Shown: in pieces, positions 14,273-26,299 of the stretch
Numbering within the stretch: the first letter of the stretch is position 1
How the letters are laid out: every line of letters starts with the position of its first letter
From: Kalaharituber pfeilii
Taxonomy: Eukaryota; Ascomycota; Pezizomycetes; Pezizales; Pezizaceae
Assembly: GCA_015179045.1 (NCBI GenBank)
Contig: WHUZ01000009.1
Coordinates: forward strand, 930,001 to 994,000
Length of the DNA stretch: 64,000 nucleotides
Direction: 5' to 3'
Translations under genes and position numbers: made by a program
Notes under the pieces: model-generated
Database searches by the model: none
Told to the model about the DNA's origin: nothing
Seen by the model: the letters and a program-made list of their open reading frames with translations, nothing else

Positions 14273-16880
14273 GATGGTGAAGAGGATGTGAACTTAGAGA
14301 GATCAAAAACTGTAGGCGTGGTTCCCTTCTGGCGATGTACTAATATAGATTCAGTTCTCTAGTTTTTGGCGCCTGGTAGGTTTGGAATATCAGAATGAGC
14401 AATCTTGAGCTTGATATAACAAGAAAGCAAGACAAAAAGGTAAACCCGGATGTGGTATGAAGATGATATGAACTATGAGAATCAAAACTATCAGTATCAG
14501 GGCTCGTGTTCCTGTCTTTATAGTTTGATGATATCAAGAAACACCTGCGATGGAGGTGGCGGCGCAGGGAATATATGGTGCACTCCGGGGGGACAGGGGA
14601 ATACCTACGAGGGAAGCATGCAATTAGTGTGTCTGAAATGCGACGGAATTCGAAATGACGGGTCTTGGATCGATCAGATACCCTTCCTCCACCCTCCTTT
14701 GGTTCACACCCCCTACACCCTAGAAGGATGCTAGGAACACTGCTTCTAGGCAGGTACACCCACCTATCAGTGCGCCGCCGCCGGGCCGGCCATTTGATAT
14801 ACTAGCACTTATCCTATAAGTTTATGCAGGTAATAGCACTTGATCGTCTTACTGCCTCGCTCACATCCTGTTGCTATGAATAAAATAACTTCAACCATTC
14901 GCATCCAGCCCTCATATTTTTCCAAAATAACGTTCGAAACTCTCCTTGATGGATATGACCGGCGGGGTTTTGGTTCAGGTTGTGACGAGTTACTCGAGTG
15001 CGGCAATGGGAATTACCTCAGCTCTTCGTCCCATGTTGTGTCGTCTCATGCGTCGATGCCGCATGTCAAGGGCATAACATAACTTCTCCAGAGTTTTGAC
15101 TGGCCGTGCGGAATTTTAGCTCCTGAAAACGCCCGCTTTGTACCGGGTATTGCCGGACGCTTCCTGCAAAGCTTACAAGGAAGCTTGGACATTTCTGCAT
15201 TGCATTATGTTGCACCAGGTTCTTATGTGTCCCGAATGGGGCACAATTTTCAATCTTGAGGATGAAAGTAACTCTGAATTGTGAGCCAGTTTTTTTTTTT
15301 TTATCTGGTACTTGTTATTTCAAAATCAATAGCGATATACTTGGGTCCTGCATCTTTGTATAATTTGCAGAATTTGAACTGGCCCAGCGCATGCGCAACA
15401 AACTGCATAGAGCTTCTAGCCTCGTGTTGTGGCCACCACCAACAACTTGTTCGCGTAAGCAAACTCAACACACGTCATGCCGCTTATCAGAGCCGCGCCC
15501 GAAAATAGGGAGGCGGAACTGTTGCAAAGGGCCGCAGGGAGCCGAAGCCGGTGTTTACCGCCCGCAGCTCTAGCCAGAAGCAGTATAAATTAGCCGAGAC
15601 CCCCTCGACCTCTGGCCGCTGTGTTGAGTGGGCACGTGCGAACCAAGTGGCTGACTTACTAAGCCTATCTTGTCTTGGAACAGGATTTCGTCGAAGATGG
15701 CAAGTGCCGTAACTCTTCACGAGACTAGTAAACCTTCGCTAGTCTCGTAACCAGTCGCTGACTAAGCGGAGCTTCATATATGGAACCATCGCAGTGGATA
15801 CTACTTAGTACTTCGGTGCTGAGTGATATTCACTGCAGCAATATGTTCCCGGGTAGTTTTTCATCGCAAGGAAACTGGTCACTATAAAGTAGATAGCTAT
15901 TAGTGGTCAGCCAAAACCCATGACCTTCAAATGGTTACAATGTACTAGTAGCTCACCTTTGCCGTTATTGGATTCTGCGAATTGGTTCCATTAACGTGTG
16001 CAGAAAGCTTGAAGCTATACTTGCTGCATTGTACTGCGATTGATAAGATTCTGCACGACGGTGGAAGGACTGGAGATAAAACAGATTTCTACCTTCAACA
16101 AAATTACCTCCTATTCGCATGATATCTTCACTGGAACAATTTTTTAGTTGCATCCCAATAGTTGCATCCCAAATCGGAAGTCTTTCTCTGCTCGTACTGG
16201 CAATTTGAGGTTGCTAAACTCTGAGGAATGGTCTCTCGTCTGTCTGTCTATGAGTAAAGAAGAAGAAGAAGGAGAAGAAGAAGAGAAGAAGAGAAGAAGA
16301 GAAGAAGAGAAGACAATCCTCCGCTGCTCTAGAAGTATCCTTTTCTCTCTTCCAAAGAATAAACTACCAAGGTAGGAAATCCTTAGAATTACACCTGCCA
16401 AGACGAGAAGTTTCCTGGTGTGAGCAGGATCCTGCCTACTCTGATGTTGTTTCGGCATAGAGATACTGTATGACCATAGGCTAACGTTGCATTGGCTATA
16501 TGATGCAGTACACATGCTTCAATGCAGTATATATAAATGTGACGCTGCGGGGCATTCCTCAAGGGGTGCTCGGAAAACCGATGCGAATCGACGTTTGTAA
16601 TACATGAAATATCTCAAGAGTAGGTAATATTGATTGTTACTATCGTAAGTTAGATACAGCAATGAGTAAAAAGTCATCATGGAATACTTGCAAAATGGGG
16701 GAGATACTCATTGTACCAGCATTAGTATCGCATCATACGACACCTACCACAAGGTCTTTGTTCACCCCTGAACTTTATGCAGTATCAGGAATGGTCAGTG
16801 AGAGGTCAGTGCTGCATATCATATAGCGGAAGTAGAATTTTTCCCCCCTTATTTACCAACCTGCGAAATCAATCAATCTC
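14273..16880. other. Intergenic, no gene seen
   Basis: Upstream of HPPD. It holds an inverted pair ACGAGACTAG (15719-15728) / CTAGTCTCGT (15739-15748), a GAA/GAAGAG microsatellite (about 16257-16312), and a roughly 420-bp segment (15955-16375) with a second copy at 20975-21345. No convincing coding sequence. Confidence 0.5.
15955..16375. repeat. Dispersed duplicated segment, copy 1
   Basis: Shares TTGCCGTTATTGGATTCTGC, TTCGCATGATAT, ATCCCAAATCGGAAGTC and CAAACTCTGA, in the same order and orientation, with 20975-21345. Both copies end in a GAA-rich microsatellite and a TAGGAAATCC word. No conserved open frame is clear. Confidence 0.65.
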
Positions 16881-17419
16881 ATGATGTCGGCGGCGAATCA
16901 AGAAAATACTCGACGAGAGCTCTCAGATGTTGAGAAAGGCAGAATTATCGCTCTACTAGAGCAGAATCTCTCATACGGGCAAATTGCAAGAATTATGAAC
17001 CGCTCCCGCAGTACCATAAGCAGCTTCAGTCAGCGCTACAAGGATCGAGGTACCCATGAAAATGCACCTCGAAGTGGTCGACCGCGAAAAATAGACGAAG
17101 CTACCGGAAATGCCATCCTCGACGCTGTAAAGCATGATCCGAAAATCGCACGGCAAGCCATTATCGATACAGTTGCTCCGAGTATTACGCTACGTACTCT
17201 AGATGCATTTATGCGAACAAAAGGACTCAAGAAGTAGTTTAGCGAAAATGCAACCGAGATTTGAGGAGGAGCATGAAGTTGCGCGCTATACCTGGGCTAT
17301 ACCTCGAAAAGACTGGGCGAAGGAGGATTTATTTTGGTGGCATTGTATGGAGTGATGACGGCTCGGTGGAGAGAGGCAAAGAAGCAGAAGCAGTATGGAT
17401 TTGGCAGATTAAAGATTAA
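16881..17419 (+). pseudogene. Tc1/mariner-like transposase, frameshifted remnant
   Basis: The first frame (16881-17237) reads LSDVEKGRIIALLEQNLSYG and IARIMNRSRSTISSF, then RSGRPRKI. This is a helix-turn-helix plus GRPR motif, the N-terminal DNA-binding part of Tc1-like transposases. After a frame change, 17242-17347 gives QPRFEEEHEVARYTWAIPRK. A further frame change leads to IVWSDDGSVERGKEAEAVW, the region of the first catalytic Asp, which ends at 17419. The rest of the DDE domain is absent. At least two frameshifts and a 3' truncation make it inactive. Confidence 0.75.
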
Positions 17420-17658
17420 GGATGTACTCCAAATTATATACAACCTAAGTGTACTGTGAGAGATTTATCAATCATAGTTATGGGCATGTTTCTGGGGGAA
17501 AAATGCAGGTGCATTTGAGGTCATTCAAGTAGGACGAGTGAATGGAGGTATATGTCGATAGTCTAGACCGTCACCTGCTCCAAGTCTTAGAGGAGGTCAC
17601 AGAACATTCGACCATTTCTTAAGGAGCGCACTAGTACCACATTGGTTAATGAGAGCGT

Positions 17659-19552
17659 ACTGTCGATTACCTACATCGATTAGTGACCAAGCACCTATAG
17701 TGACCGATCTCTTAACACTCCTCCTCATACAACTTCTACATGCAATATCTTCAGCATCAGGCATGCTAGCAACATGAAGTAAAATAGCAGAATATATAGC
17801 AGGCACACCTGAATATTTGGAGGATATTTGACAGCCACACTATATATACACCTTTTGTAATTCAATGATATGCAGAGAAAGTATAGCATTCTACCCCCTC
17901 CTTGCATAGCAAAGGATAGCATACACTAAATACCATATGACTATCCTCAACTATAGCTCTTCGTACTCTCAAGTGACTTTAGAAATAGGGTAGCTCACTT
18001 AAAAAATGGTAGGATAAGGTCGCTGTGGATTTCTGTAGCCTCAAAAGCAGTTACCAAAATATCCAAAAGTGCCGGAAGTGCCAAAGCTGCCAATATGTCC
18101 TGCTGTACACGTAATATACCTCACTGCAATCAATATACCACTCTAAAAGCAGCATTTCTATGCTCTCGATTATAATCAATAGTGTTTTGTATAGCAAATA
18201 TATACTAAAGTAGTAGGTATATGATGAACCAATTCTCTAATTGCTATATTCTATCAGCAAGCTCAAATTTATACCAATTGCTACTACCTCAATACCAGAG
18301 TACCATTACTCTCTATAGACCTTGTCCTGAGTGCTCTACATGCGCTAGTCCCCTGCGTAACTCATATAGCACTCATATATGCGACTGCGACGCTGCCCTT
18401 GTCGGCTCGCATATCGCTTGCATAGATGCACCCACCGACCGCCCGCCCTATGGGTAAACCCGTAACAAGACACTGATCGCCCTAATAGAAGTTCTCTCAG
18501 CTAATTATTATGGTACCTATGAGGTCATTATAGGATGGTGTGTATTCAGACACAATCCCGCTTACTATGTTGCTATAAGAAATACTAAATTTTTGTTAGT
18601 ATTGCTCTCTATATCATTCTATATAGATGTGCATGGCAGTAATACTATTGTCCCTACCTTCTCTATCAACTATGGTATATGCTATCAATGTTGACATAGT
18701 AAGAAGTTCATCTTATCTATTAATCCTGTCAGTTAGGTATATACTATTATGGCCATCAGAGTGCTTCCATACCGGCTAATTCTGTAGCTATATACTATCG
18801 TTAGTATAGATACCTATCAGGTCTACCAATCCTGTTATTCTACTGGAGGCTGTCGCACTCATGAGAGTATTTTTCCTAGCAATTAATACTATTAGCCCTG
18901 CAATATACTATAGTATTCTTGAGGATGTTTTCCTAGTAGCCAACACTCCCAATTATGTTACATACTATTGTCATCATAAGAGTAGTCGTACTAATCCTAT
19001 CATTTTTAGTATATGCAGTTGCTTGTTGCAAGTAATAGGAGAGCATATTGGTAGTTTTGGCAGTTTTGGCGGTTTCGGCCATTTCAGCGACTGCTTTGAG
19101 GCTACTGAAATTCAGAGCAGCCTTATCCTATCACTGTTTAAGTTAGCTATCTTCTTCTATAGTCACTTGAGAGTGTGAAGAGCTATAGTTGAGGATAGTC
19201 ATATAGTATTTAGTGTATGCTATCCTTTGCTATGCAAGGGAGCAGTAGAATGCTATACTTTCTCTGCATATCATTTAATTACAGAAGGTGTATATATAGT
19301 GTGGCTGTCAAATATCCTCCAAATATTCAGGTGCGCCTGCTGTATATTCTGCAATTTACTTCATGTTGCTAGCATGCCTGATGCTGAAGATATTGCATGT
19401 AGAAGTTGTACTAGCCAATAAAATATGTATTCGGACAGGGGTACTAATGCATATTATGCGTTATGTCCGAATACATATCTAGCAAGTACGAGGAGGAGTG
19501 CCAAGAAATCGGTCACTAATAGGTGCTCCGTCGCTAATAGGTAAGCGACACT
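17659..19552. mobile_element. 1.9-kb element with about 0.45-kb inverted arms
   Basis: The left arm (about 17659-18105) is repeated in reverse at about 19025-19552. Examples are ACTTCTACATGCAATATCTT against its complement at 19395-19414, and TATAGCTCTTC near 17953 against its complement near 19180. The ends carry repeated CTATTAGTGACC-type units. The centre (about 18105-19025) has only broken frames, the longest with a Cys-rich stretch (CPECSTCASP, 18330-18360). Long inverted arms with a non-coding core suggest a foldback or MULE-like non-autonomous element. Superfamily not determined. Confidence 0.6.
19423..19478. repeat. Small palindromic insertion in the right arm
   Basis: ATATGTATTCGGACA (19423-19437) and its perfect reverse complement (19464-19478) enclose a 26-bp loop that contains GCATATTATGC. 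Roughly 75-80 bp around it is missing from the matching place in the left arm, so it was inserted after the arms formed. Confidence 0.6.
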
Positions 19553-19680
19553 ATCAGACTTCGATTGGATTGCGACAGCCCAACTCACCAAATTAACAGT
19601 AACCCATCATCAAAACGCACCAGTCGCTGAAAGGAAAACGATTATTTGTTATTTGTCCCGTTACTAGGGAAAGAAAAATC

Positions 19681-20641
19681 ATGGGAGCCGCTACTGCTCT
19701 CGATTTCGACATACTCGAAAGTCCGCTGTTCAAACTCACATTAGCAGATGGGCAAGAAGCTGCGGAGAACGGTAGTAGGACTACGTTCTATATTCATAGG
19801 GATCTCCTCGCCTCTCTGTCTCCAGAATTGCGAAAGCATATTGACAATGAGATGAAAGAAGGTTTGAGTGGGGAGATGCTACTTCATGATGTGGACAAAG
19901 ATACGCTTCGGCGCTTCCTGCAATGGGCATATGTGAAGGAATACACACCGTATGCTGCTGTCCATTCAATCATGTTGGTATAAACTTGTACTAATTAAGT
20001 AAGTTAGATGCTTCGGACCCAAAGATACAATGTTCTTGCACGCAAAGCTTTACGCCTTCGCTGAGAGATTCAATATTACTTCCTTGAAAGATTTGAGTTT
20101 TGAGAAGTTCACCTCTCTTCTTACCAAGCGGCTGTTCAACCCAGATCCCAGACTCTCCACTGATGTGTTAAGCGTGGCGAGGTTTGCGATTGACAACCTC
20201 CCAGCTCTGACTGAGAGACTTGTGGAGTACCTCCTTGCCTCTATTGCTTGGATGCTGGACGACGTACGTGGTCTGACAGACTTCGCAGACCTGATTCATG
20301 CCCATCCGGATGCAGCCGTGGCCATATTCCATTTAGCCCGGCCTGCACAAAAGCCGCCAGTACAGCCGCCGTCCTCTGGGCCCACAGGGAAGAATGCCCC
20401 GTCTAGCGTCGCATTTATCGAAACTTGCGATGGGTGCGGACAGAATGCAATTATTGCTACGATTTGTTGCAGAGCCTGTGACTTTGGGTGGGACTCCTCA
20501 AGCTGGGTTGAAGCCCACCGTCAGAAACGCATGTGCAAGAACCAAGCGTGCCTTAGTATCGGAGCTTTACGGTACCATTGTGGCAGGAACAAGGCCGACT
20601 GCATTTCCCCGTCCTGGTGGAAGCGTAAGTATCTCGAATGA
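19681..20641 (+). CDS. BTB/POZ domain protein with Cys-rich C-terminus
   Basis: Two exons: 19681-19949 and 20008-20641, with intron donor GTATGC, branch-like CTAAT and acceptor TTAG; 300 aa. Residues about 10-110 form a fungal BTB domain: TTFYIHRDLLASLSPELRKH, MKEGLSGEMLLHDVDKDTL and RRFLQWAYVKEYTP, followed by FLHAKLYAFAERF and LKDLSFEKFTSLL. BTB domains mediate dimerisation or link substrates to Cul3 ubiquitin ligases. Residues about 205-285 hold many Cys (CDGCG, CCRACDFGW, MCKNQACL, YHCG) that may bind zinc. Flanked by repeats on both sides. Many such genes occur per fungal genome, with partners unknown. An alternative donor at 19976 would break the frame. Confidence 0.75.
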
Positions 20642-21963
20642 CGTAAATTGGAAAAACATTCCTTTTATGTATGCTGTATTGAGTTTTATACAAGGATTTG
20701 TAGGGAGTTTCTTTCCCAGAGGGTATAGTCGAAAATTTATGGTTCAAAACACTTGAGTTTAGCATATGATAACCCCAAACCCATAACGCCATTTTTATTT
20801 GCCTCCCTTCGCAGTGCTCGGGTGATTAGAGTGATGTAGCCGCGTGCTGAACAAGGGACTCGAATCTCAACTTCAAACTTACATCCCTCTTACCTTCCAG
20901 TCGTACTAAGACGATCCAAAAACGGAACTCGCCTTTGTATAGCTAAGCCAGCTATGGAGGTTGTAAGCCAACTGAGCCCACCCCTTGCCGTTATTGGATT
21001 CTGCGAATTGATGCAGAACGTTTGAAAGTCTACTTACTGCAATTGTATGCGGAGGGACCCGGAGACAGAATAACGACAGAATTCCACCTTCCGTCCCCCA
21101 GAAAACTTCACCCCCTGTTCGCATGATATATCCACTGGATATACAATTCATTTCCAGTCCGATCCCAAATCGGAAGTCCTATTTCTGCGTAATTGGTATT
21201 GGCATTTTGAGGTTACCAAACTCTGAAGAGTGATCTGTCTTCTGAGAAGGAGGAGAACAAGAAGAAGAAGAAGGCAACCCCCCACTGCTCCAGAAGTATC
21301 ACTCTCTCTCTTCCCAAGTCTAACCTGCCAAGATAGGAAATCCCGAATCAACCATGATGTGCGCCATATCCAACTCCACAAACCCAAGCTGTATTGGCAT
21401 CGAACGGGATAAAGACCCTTTTAGATTGACTACATTGACGCAGTATTTATGGCAGGTTATAGAAGCTTGAGAGTTCTAGAATGTACATATATAGATCAAT
21501 ACTTGATAATCTGTTCTACCTTGTGAAATTTGGAAAATGCTCGAGACGCCGTCCTCCAAATTATGATTATGGAGCGAGGATGGAGAAGGTCAACAAAGTG
21601 TCGATTCACTTGATCTGGGTCGAAGTTGTAGCTTCACTCCGCGCTAGGCTATATTGGGCATCGATACCACATTGGGAAGTCATAAGTATTGCCTGATATT
21701 CATTCAGAAGTTACCCTCAATGATACTCGATAACTTGGCTGTTCACTTTAGATAGCAGAGCATTTTACTGACGCTACAGAGTAGCAGCATTGGACAAAAT
21801 ACTCGAGCAAGATACAGAAGTTGTGGGATTCCATATCAAACATATGTGAGTCTACCCTATAAACAACGGGTAGTCACAGTCTTACTTCCTGTTTTGCCCA
21901 TAGCTGCTTCACAATTTTTATTTTCCATTAACTTCATCCACAATCCTATTCCAATGTCTCCCC
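20642..21963. other. Intergenic with dispersed duplicate
   Basis: Contains the second copy (20975-21345) of the segment at 15955-16375, including a GAAGAAG microsatellite. No gene recognised. Confidence 0.5.
20975..21345. repeat. Dispersed duplicated segment, copy 2
   Basis: Matches 15955-16375 in the same orientation with indels; see copy 1. The two copies lie about 5 kb apart and flank the Tc1 remnant, the 1.9-kb element and the BTB gene. Confidence 0.65.
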
Positions 21964-23689
21964 CTACTTCAATTCCAACTCCCCGCTCGCCCCCTCCACA
22001 ATTTCCACCGTCCTCTTCTCATCCAAACTCCTCCGACCCGCCTCCAAGATAGCACCAGTATTAATCGTATTCCTAAGCGTCGGTAGCCCCCTCTTATCCA
22101 GCTCCTCCAACGTCAATGTACCCGCGTTCAGGCCCGCAACAGCGTCAATGAACTTCTCAAAGCTGACATATCCGTATCCGGATTGTCCGCCAAAGTTACC
22201 TTCGTCGTCGGGGGCATAACGCATATAGAATGGGTTGTACCAAGCGATGCCGCTGTCGGCGTTGTCGTCTGTCACGTCGTAGCCACGTTTTGCTTGGTTG
22301 GCTCGAATTTCTCCTTCAGAGGCCATGTCTGCGAGGGCGAAGGTAAGTAAACTTTTTTGCATGTCAAGCAATGAGGTGCGGGACGGAACATACAGTGGAA
22401 GTATTGGTTGGAGTGTACACCTCCCTTCTGCGGGGCAGTCCAACTGGCAGTGTAAACACCGGTAGCAACCTTTCCTTCCTTCCCAGGAAGCTCGTTTATC
22501 CAGTCTACCAGCAAAGTAATCGTATCCTCTGTTCCCTCAACACATCCCAACTCCACAGCCGTCCCTTTGCTTCCCGAAGCCGTTACTTTCGCTGGTCGCC
22601 ATCCAAGCTGGGACACCAGCGTGTCGTTGATATCGATGTGATGTGAGTTCAAGTAGTAGCTAATATCAGAGTCCTTACCCGCCCAAGCCTTGAACGTCTC
22701 TAGCTGCGACTTTGGCTGCGACATGTAACTGTAGAAGTAGTTGAAGTCACCCAATGTCTTTGCCTTCGCCTTAGCATCCCAGTAGACAGGATCGTATCGC
22801 TTGTGATGCTCGACGTAGACGAAGACATTGTGTTTTTTCGCTTCTTGGAGAAGTGTGCGATGGTCTGCGAGGGTCTTTGTAGCAGGCTTTGTGATGAGGA
22901 CGTGGATTTTTCGCTGGATAGCGTAAAGGGCAATAGGGTAATGAGTTGTGTCGGGGGTGAAGATGGTGATGGCGTCACCAGGGGAGAGTGCGTCGATGGC
23001 TTCCTTGTAAGCTTCCGGGTTGACGGTGGGGGTCTTAGGGTAGGATTCGAAAGAGGTGTCGAGATTATTGTAGACTTGAGTGATGTTTTTATGGAGATGT
23101 TCCCCTTACAGGATATATTAGCATAGAATAACGAAGAGAGACGAATATGGAGGAAACATACGAATGGCGGGAAATTTGGCACCGTTGGTACCGACCATAG
23201 ACAGTTTGCCGACTTTCCCTCGCCGGCGAAGGTCAAAGAGGGTGAGACCAACTACGCCAACCTGTACGTACAATTATCAGCATCATGGTAGCTTGTTTAG
23301 GGAGGTTGGCTCTCGTATGCAGAGACAGACATACCTTCTTGTCAGACTTCGAACCTCCGGTACCAACCCATCCAGTGGTGTACTCCCCGGTTCCAACCTG
23401 AATTCAGCAATGTCCACGTTAGCATTTTTTTTTCCCTCAAAAATCCGGCAAGTACAAGACCAAAACGGCAGACCCGAGTCCAACTGCAAGAAGTTACCCA
23501 AATGTTGATATTCCACATATCCAAAGCCTTTGCCGATAGGCTGCTCGGTCTGAGAGAACATAATAGCAAGATTCCCTGTAAAAGGGAATTCTATGCAATT
23601 TCTGCCCCAACCGAAAAGAGCAACACCATTTCTCTACAAATTCAAAGCGAGGAAGAGTAACACACCATAAGAACGTTAACCGGCACCAT
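21964..23689 (-). CDS. Gfo/Idh/MocA-family oxidoreductase, D-galacturonate reductase-like
   Basis: Five exons: 23666-23689, 23335-23397, 23162-23261, 22394-23104, 21964-22328. All junctions are GT-AG and all phases agree; 420 aa. It starts MVPVNVLM, joined to [12 protein letters not shown] (dinucleotide-binding start), then [20 protein letters not shown]. Further landmarks are [34 protein letters not shown] (the Lys-Pro of the family), [11 protein letters not shown] and [10 protein letters not shown]. The C-terminal part has [15 protein letters not shown] and [12 protein letters not shown]. Fungal proteins of this architecture are commonly annotated as D-galacturonic acid reductases, which would place it in pectin sugar breakdown; the substrate here is not proven. 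The 24-nt first exon explains why single-frame scans miss the start. Confidence 0.8.
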
Positions 23690-25361
23690 CTTGGATTGCT
23701 CTAGAATTCAGGTATATATTCAGTCTCCCTTTTAGTTCTCACGATCTCCCAAACCTTGTTATGAGAGTCGCTGGTATTTCTCCGAACGCGCTTTAAATTA
23801 CGTCCTCTCCTATAACCGCAGATATCAAACGTGGGTATATAAGTGCGGTGAAATAGGGGTGGTGTCAAATGTCGTGATGATCTCTGTTCAGTCAACAGAG
23901 CGGATCTCTACCCCTCAGTCTTATATAACCTAGTTAGCATATGCTACTAAAGCTTAAGTATTCAAGTCTCGCCGACAGCTGCAGCAGAACCTCCTACATC
24001 TATTATTCCTGCAAGCCAGCTATAGGTCATGCATTGCCCATCTTATCCATCCCCCCACGCTCACCTTCACCATCTGAAGACAATCGCTCACGCACGATTG
24101 CAACAAGAGATGATGCTAGCTAGCTTCGATGGTATTCTAAAGCGCATCGTGCCCCCCACTGATCTCTTGGCTCCCGTAGTAGATGTGGGGCAAAGTTTAA
24201 GAGGGGGGCTTTAGCAATCATCCAGATCTACTTAATGTGGCTGCAAAAATTTGTGGCAAAAGTGAAGGCATGGCAGGGTTCTATACAGCCGGAGGAGATT
24301 ATACCGAGGGGGGCATAGCATGGTACAATGGACGATGGTCACAGGCATGAGTTCTTGAGACTAGAGCTGTGCTCAAGAAGAACAATTACAAGAGAGTGGG
24401 GCAGGAGAAGGAGAAGGAGAGGGAGGAGTCCCCGTCACGTGAAGGCTATGATATTGAAATATGGAACTCCGCCTTAAGCCCACTGAAGCAGCTTTTCTTA
24501 CGATCCATTTGAACAAGATACTGTACTTCAGCACTATAGCCACACCCCACACACTTTGCTACACGTTGTGATAGGCTGTTCCTTGCGTGCGGGTACGGAC
24601 AATGTCTCCCAAACAGGTGATATGCTTGGACAATGCTGACCATGTGTGAGGGCCGGTACTGACAGTGTATATAATTCTCTGGCTTGAGCCCATATCGGTA
24701 TAAAGAAAGATGAGGCCACATTTCCTTGAAGTCTACTTCGCACTCACCATTATCCCAATTATCAAAGCCGTTTCTAAACTCAGTCACCGTATCAGATGGT
24801 TATATAGTCTCTTGACATGGGCTCTCATCCCACAATCTGCTATTCACCGGTACATTTTACCCGCTTCGCCCCGCACTCTTTTTGCGTCCCGCCCCCGCCC
24901 CGCCCCCGCAGCGTGCGCCAATCGTGCTTGCATTAGCTACAACACCTAAGAAATTCCGGTTACTGTATCTCGCGACGAGCAAGACTGAGATGGGACAGCT
25001 TATGTCGAGATTCCAGAGAACTTGGATGATACATTTATCACGCTCATCACCCCCCCCCCCCCCCAACTGCAGGTGAATGGCCCGGATGATTGAAAACCTT
25101 GCTATATCCATACATGGGTCTTTTGCTTCGTTACATTTGAGATACGAACGATTGAGCTACATCGCAAAGCAGCGGTTTCGGTTTTCTCAAAAGGTACATA
25201 TCTCCTTTGGTGTCCAATCGATTACCACCAGCCTTCATTTTTTTTTAACCAAGAGCTGTAGGGCTTTGCTTAGTCTGGTTGTGCCGACTGGACTAGGCTT
25301 TGCTCGGCATAGATGCTAATGCAACATTGACGCCCGAGCAGAGAAATAGGCTCGATATCAT
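23690..25361. other. Intergenic, no gene seen
   Basis: Upstream of the oxidoreductase. Low-complexity GAGAAGGA near 24402-24430 and a C14 run at 25051-25064. No credible gene. Confidence 0.5.
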
Positions 25362-25362
25362 A

Positions 25363-26266
25363 CAGTCTACCCTTGCTATACCGGATCCCTAAAATCTGGC
25401 ACTTTTCGTCCGGTATAGCAAGGTTCCGGTATAGAATAAAATGCTTGGCAGACAGGGGGGTGATAAAAGTTTGTAAATCATAATTACTAAAATAGGAGAT
25501 GAACGAAGTAAACATTAACTTGTTTCACACCCAGCCAAAGACATCAATATGCATCAGTCACGATATCTAGAAAAATGTCAGGCCTTGAGTGTGCTTGAGA
25601 AGCACCAAATATATAAACATTGACTAGAACCAAAATATACTAAAGAAAAGTTAAATGAATTTGATAAACATCTTTGAGATGAATTGGTAAGATTATTGTA
25701 CTTTAACTTAACTTTGATATCCAAGGTATCTAATTTATTATTTTAAGCTGACCAGTAGCTGTATCTACTTAGTCAGGTATTTTGAAATGAAGTGGTAAGT
25801 GGTTAGCAATTAATCTCGGAACATGGAACAAGAAGCAACGAAGTGCCCAGTTTCCTTTACTCGAACAACATTGTAGCAAGTGATGGTAGTAGTAGTAGCA
25901 ACGGCATTAGTAGAAGCAGTGACAGCAGTAGTGGCAGCCAAGTGTGAAATGGAGTAGTCTAAGATGTATTAGTATTAGCGCATCCGGTATCTAATAAGTA
26001 TAAAATTTTTCCTCTTCTTGGCGTGACACTGGAAGTTTTCCGACTGGATAAATAGAAAGTGAAGCCTGGAGTTCATCCGGTATAGCAAATATTATTTGTA
26101 TGGAGACAGGGGGGTACTTGCCTGGAGGTTTCTGTCCGGTCCGGAATTCTTAGGGCGTCCGGTATAGCAAGGGCGATTTGTATGGGGAACGGATGTTGCA
26201 GCCAGAGGCCATCCGGTATAGCAAGGTTTCCGGTATAGCGAGGTCCGGTATAGCAAGGGTAGACTG
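25363..26266. mobile_element. Pogo-like MITE, 904 bp, perfect 23-bp TIRs
   Basis: Both ends begin CAGTCTACCCTTGCTATACC plus CGGA... (left 25363-25385, right 26244-26266 on the other strand). TA lies on each side (25361-25362, 26267-26268). Multiple CCGGTATAGC units lie near the ends. It shares blocks with the 635-bp element at 4361, for example TTCCGGTATAGAATAAAATG and CAAATAT..TTTGTATGGAGACAG. The centre has no transposase frame. The intact TIRs suggest more recent movement than its relative. Confidence 0.8.
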
Positions 26267-26299
26267 TATACAAAAGTTCCGCGTCACCAGGATATGGGC

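Noticed and set aside
22700..23251. 183-aa minus-strand frame
   Set aside because: Off-frame reading of exon 4 and intron of the Gfo/Idh/MocA gene; Ser/Pro/Thr-rich without family features.
23283..23561. 92-aa minus-strand frame with [16 protein letters not shown]
   Set aside because: Falls in intron 1 of the oxidoreductase; MVPVNVLM joins directly to VGTGEYT with correct phase, so the frame is chance.
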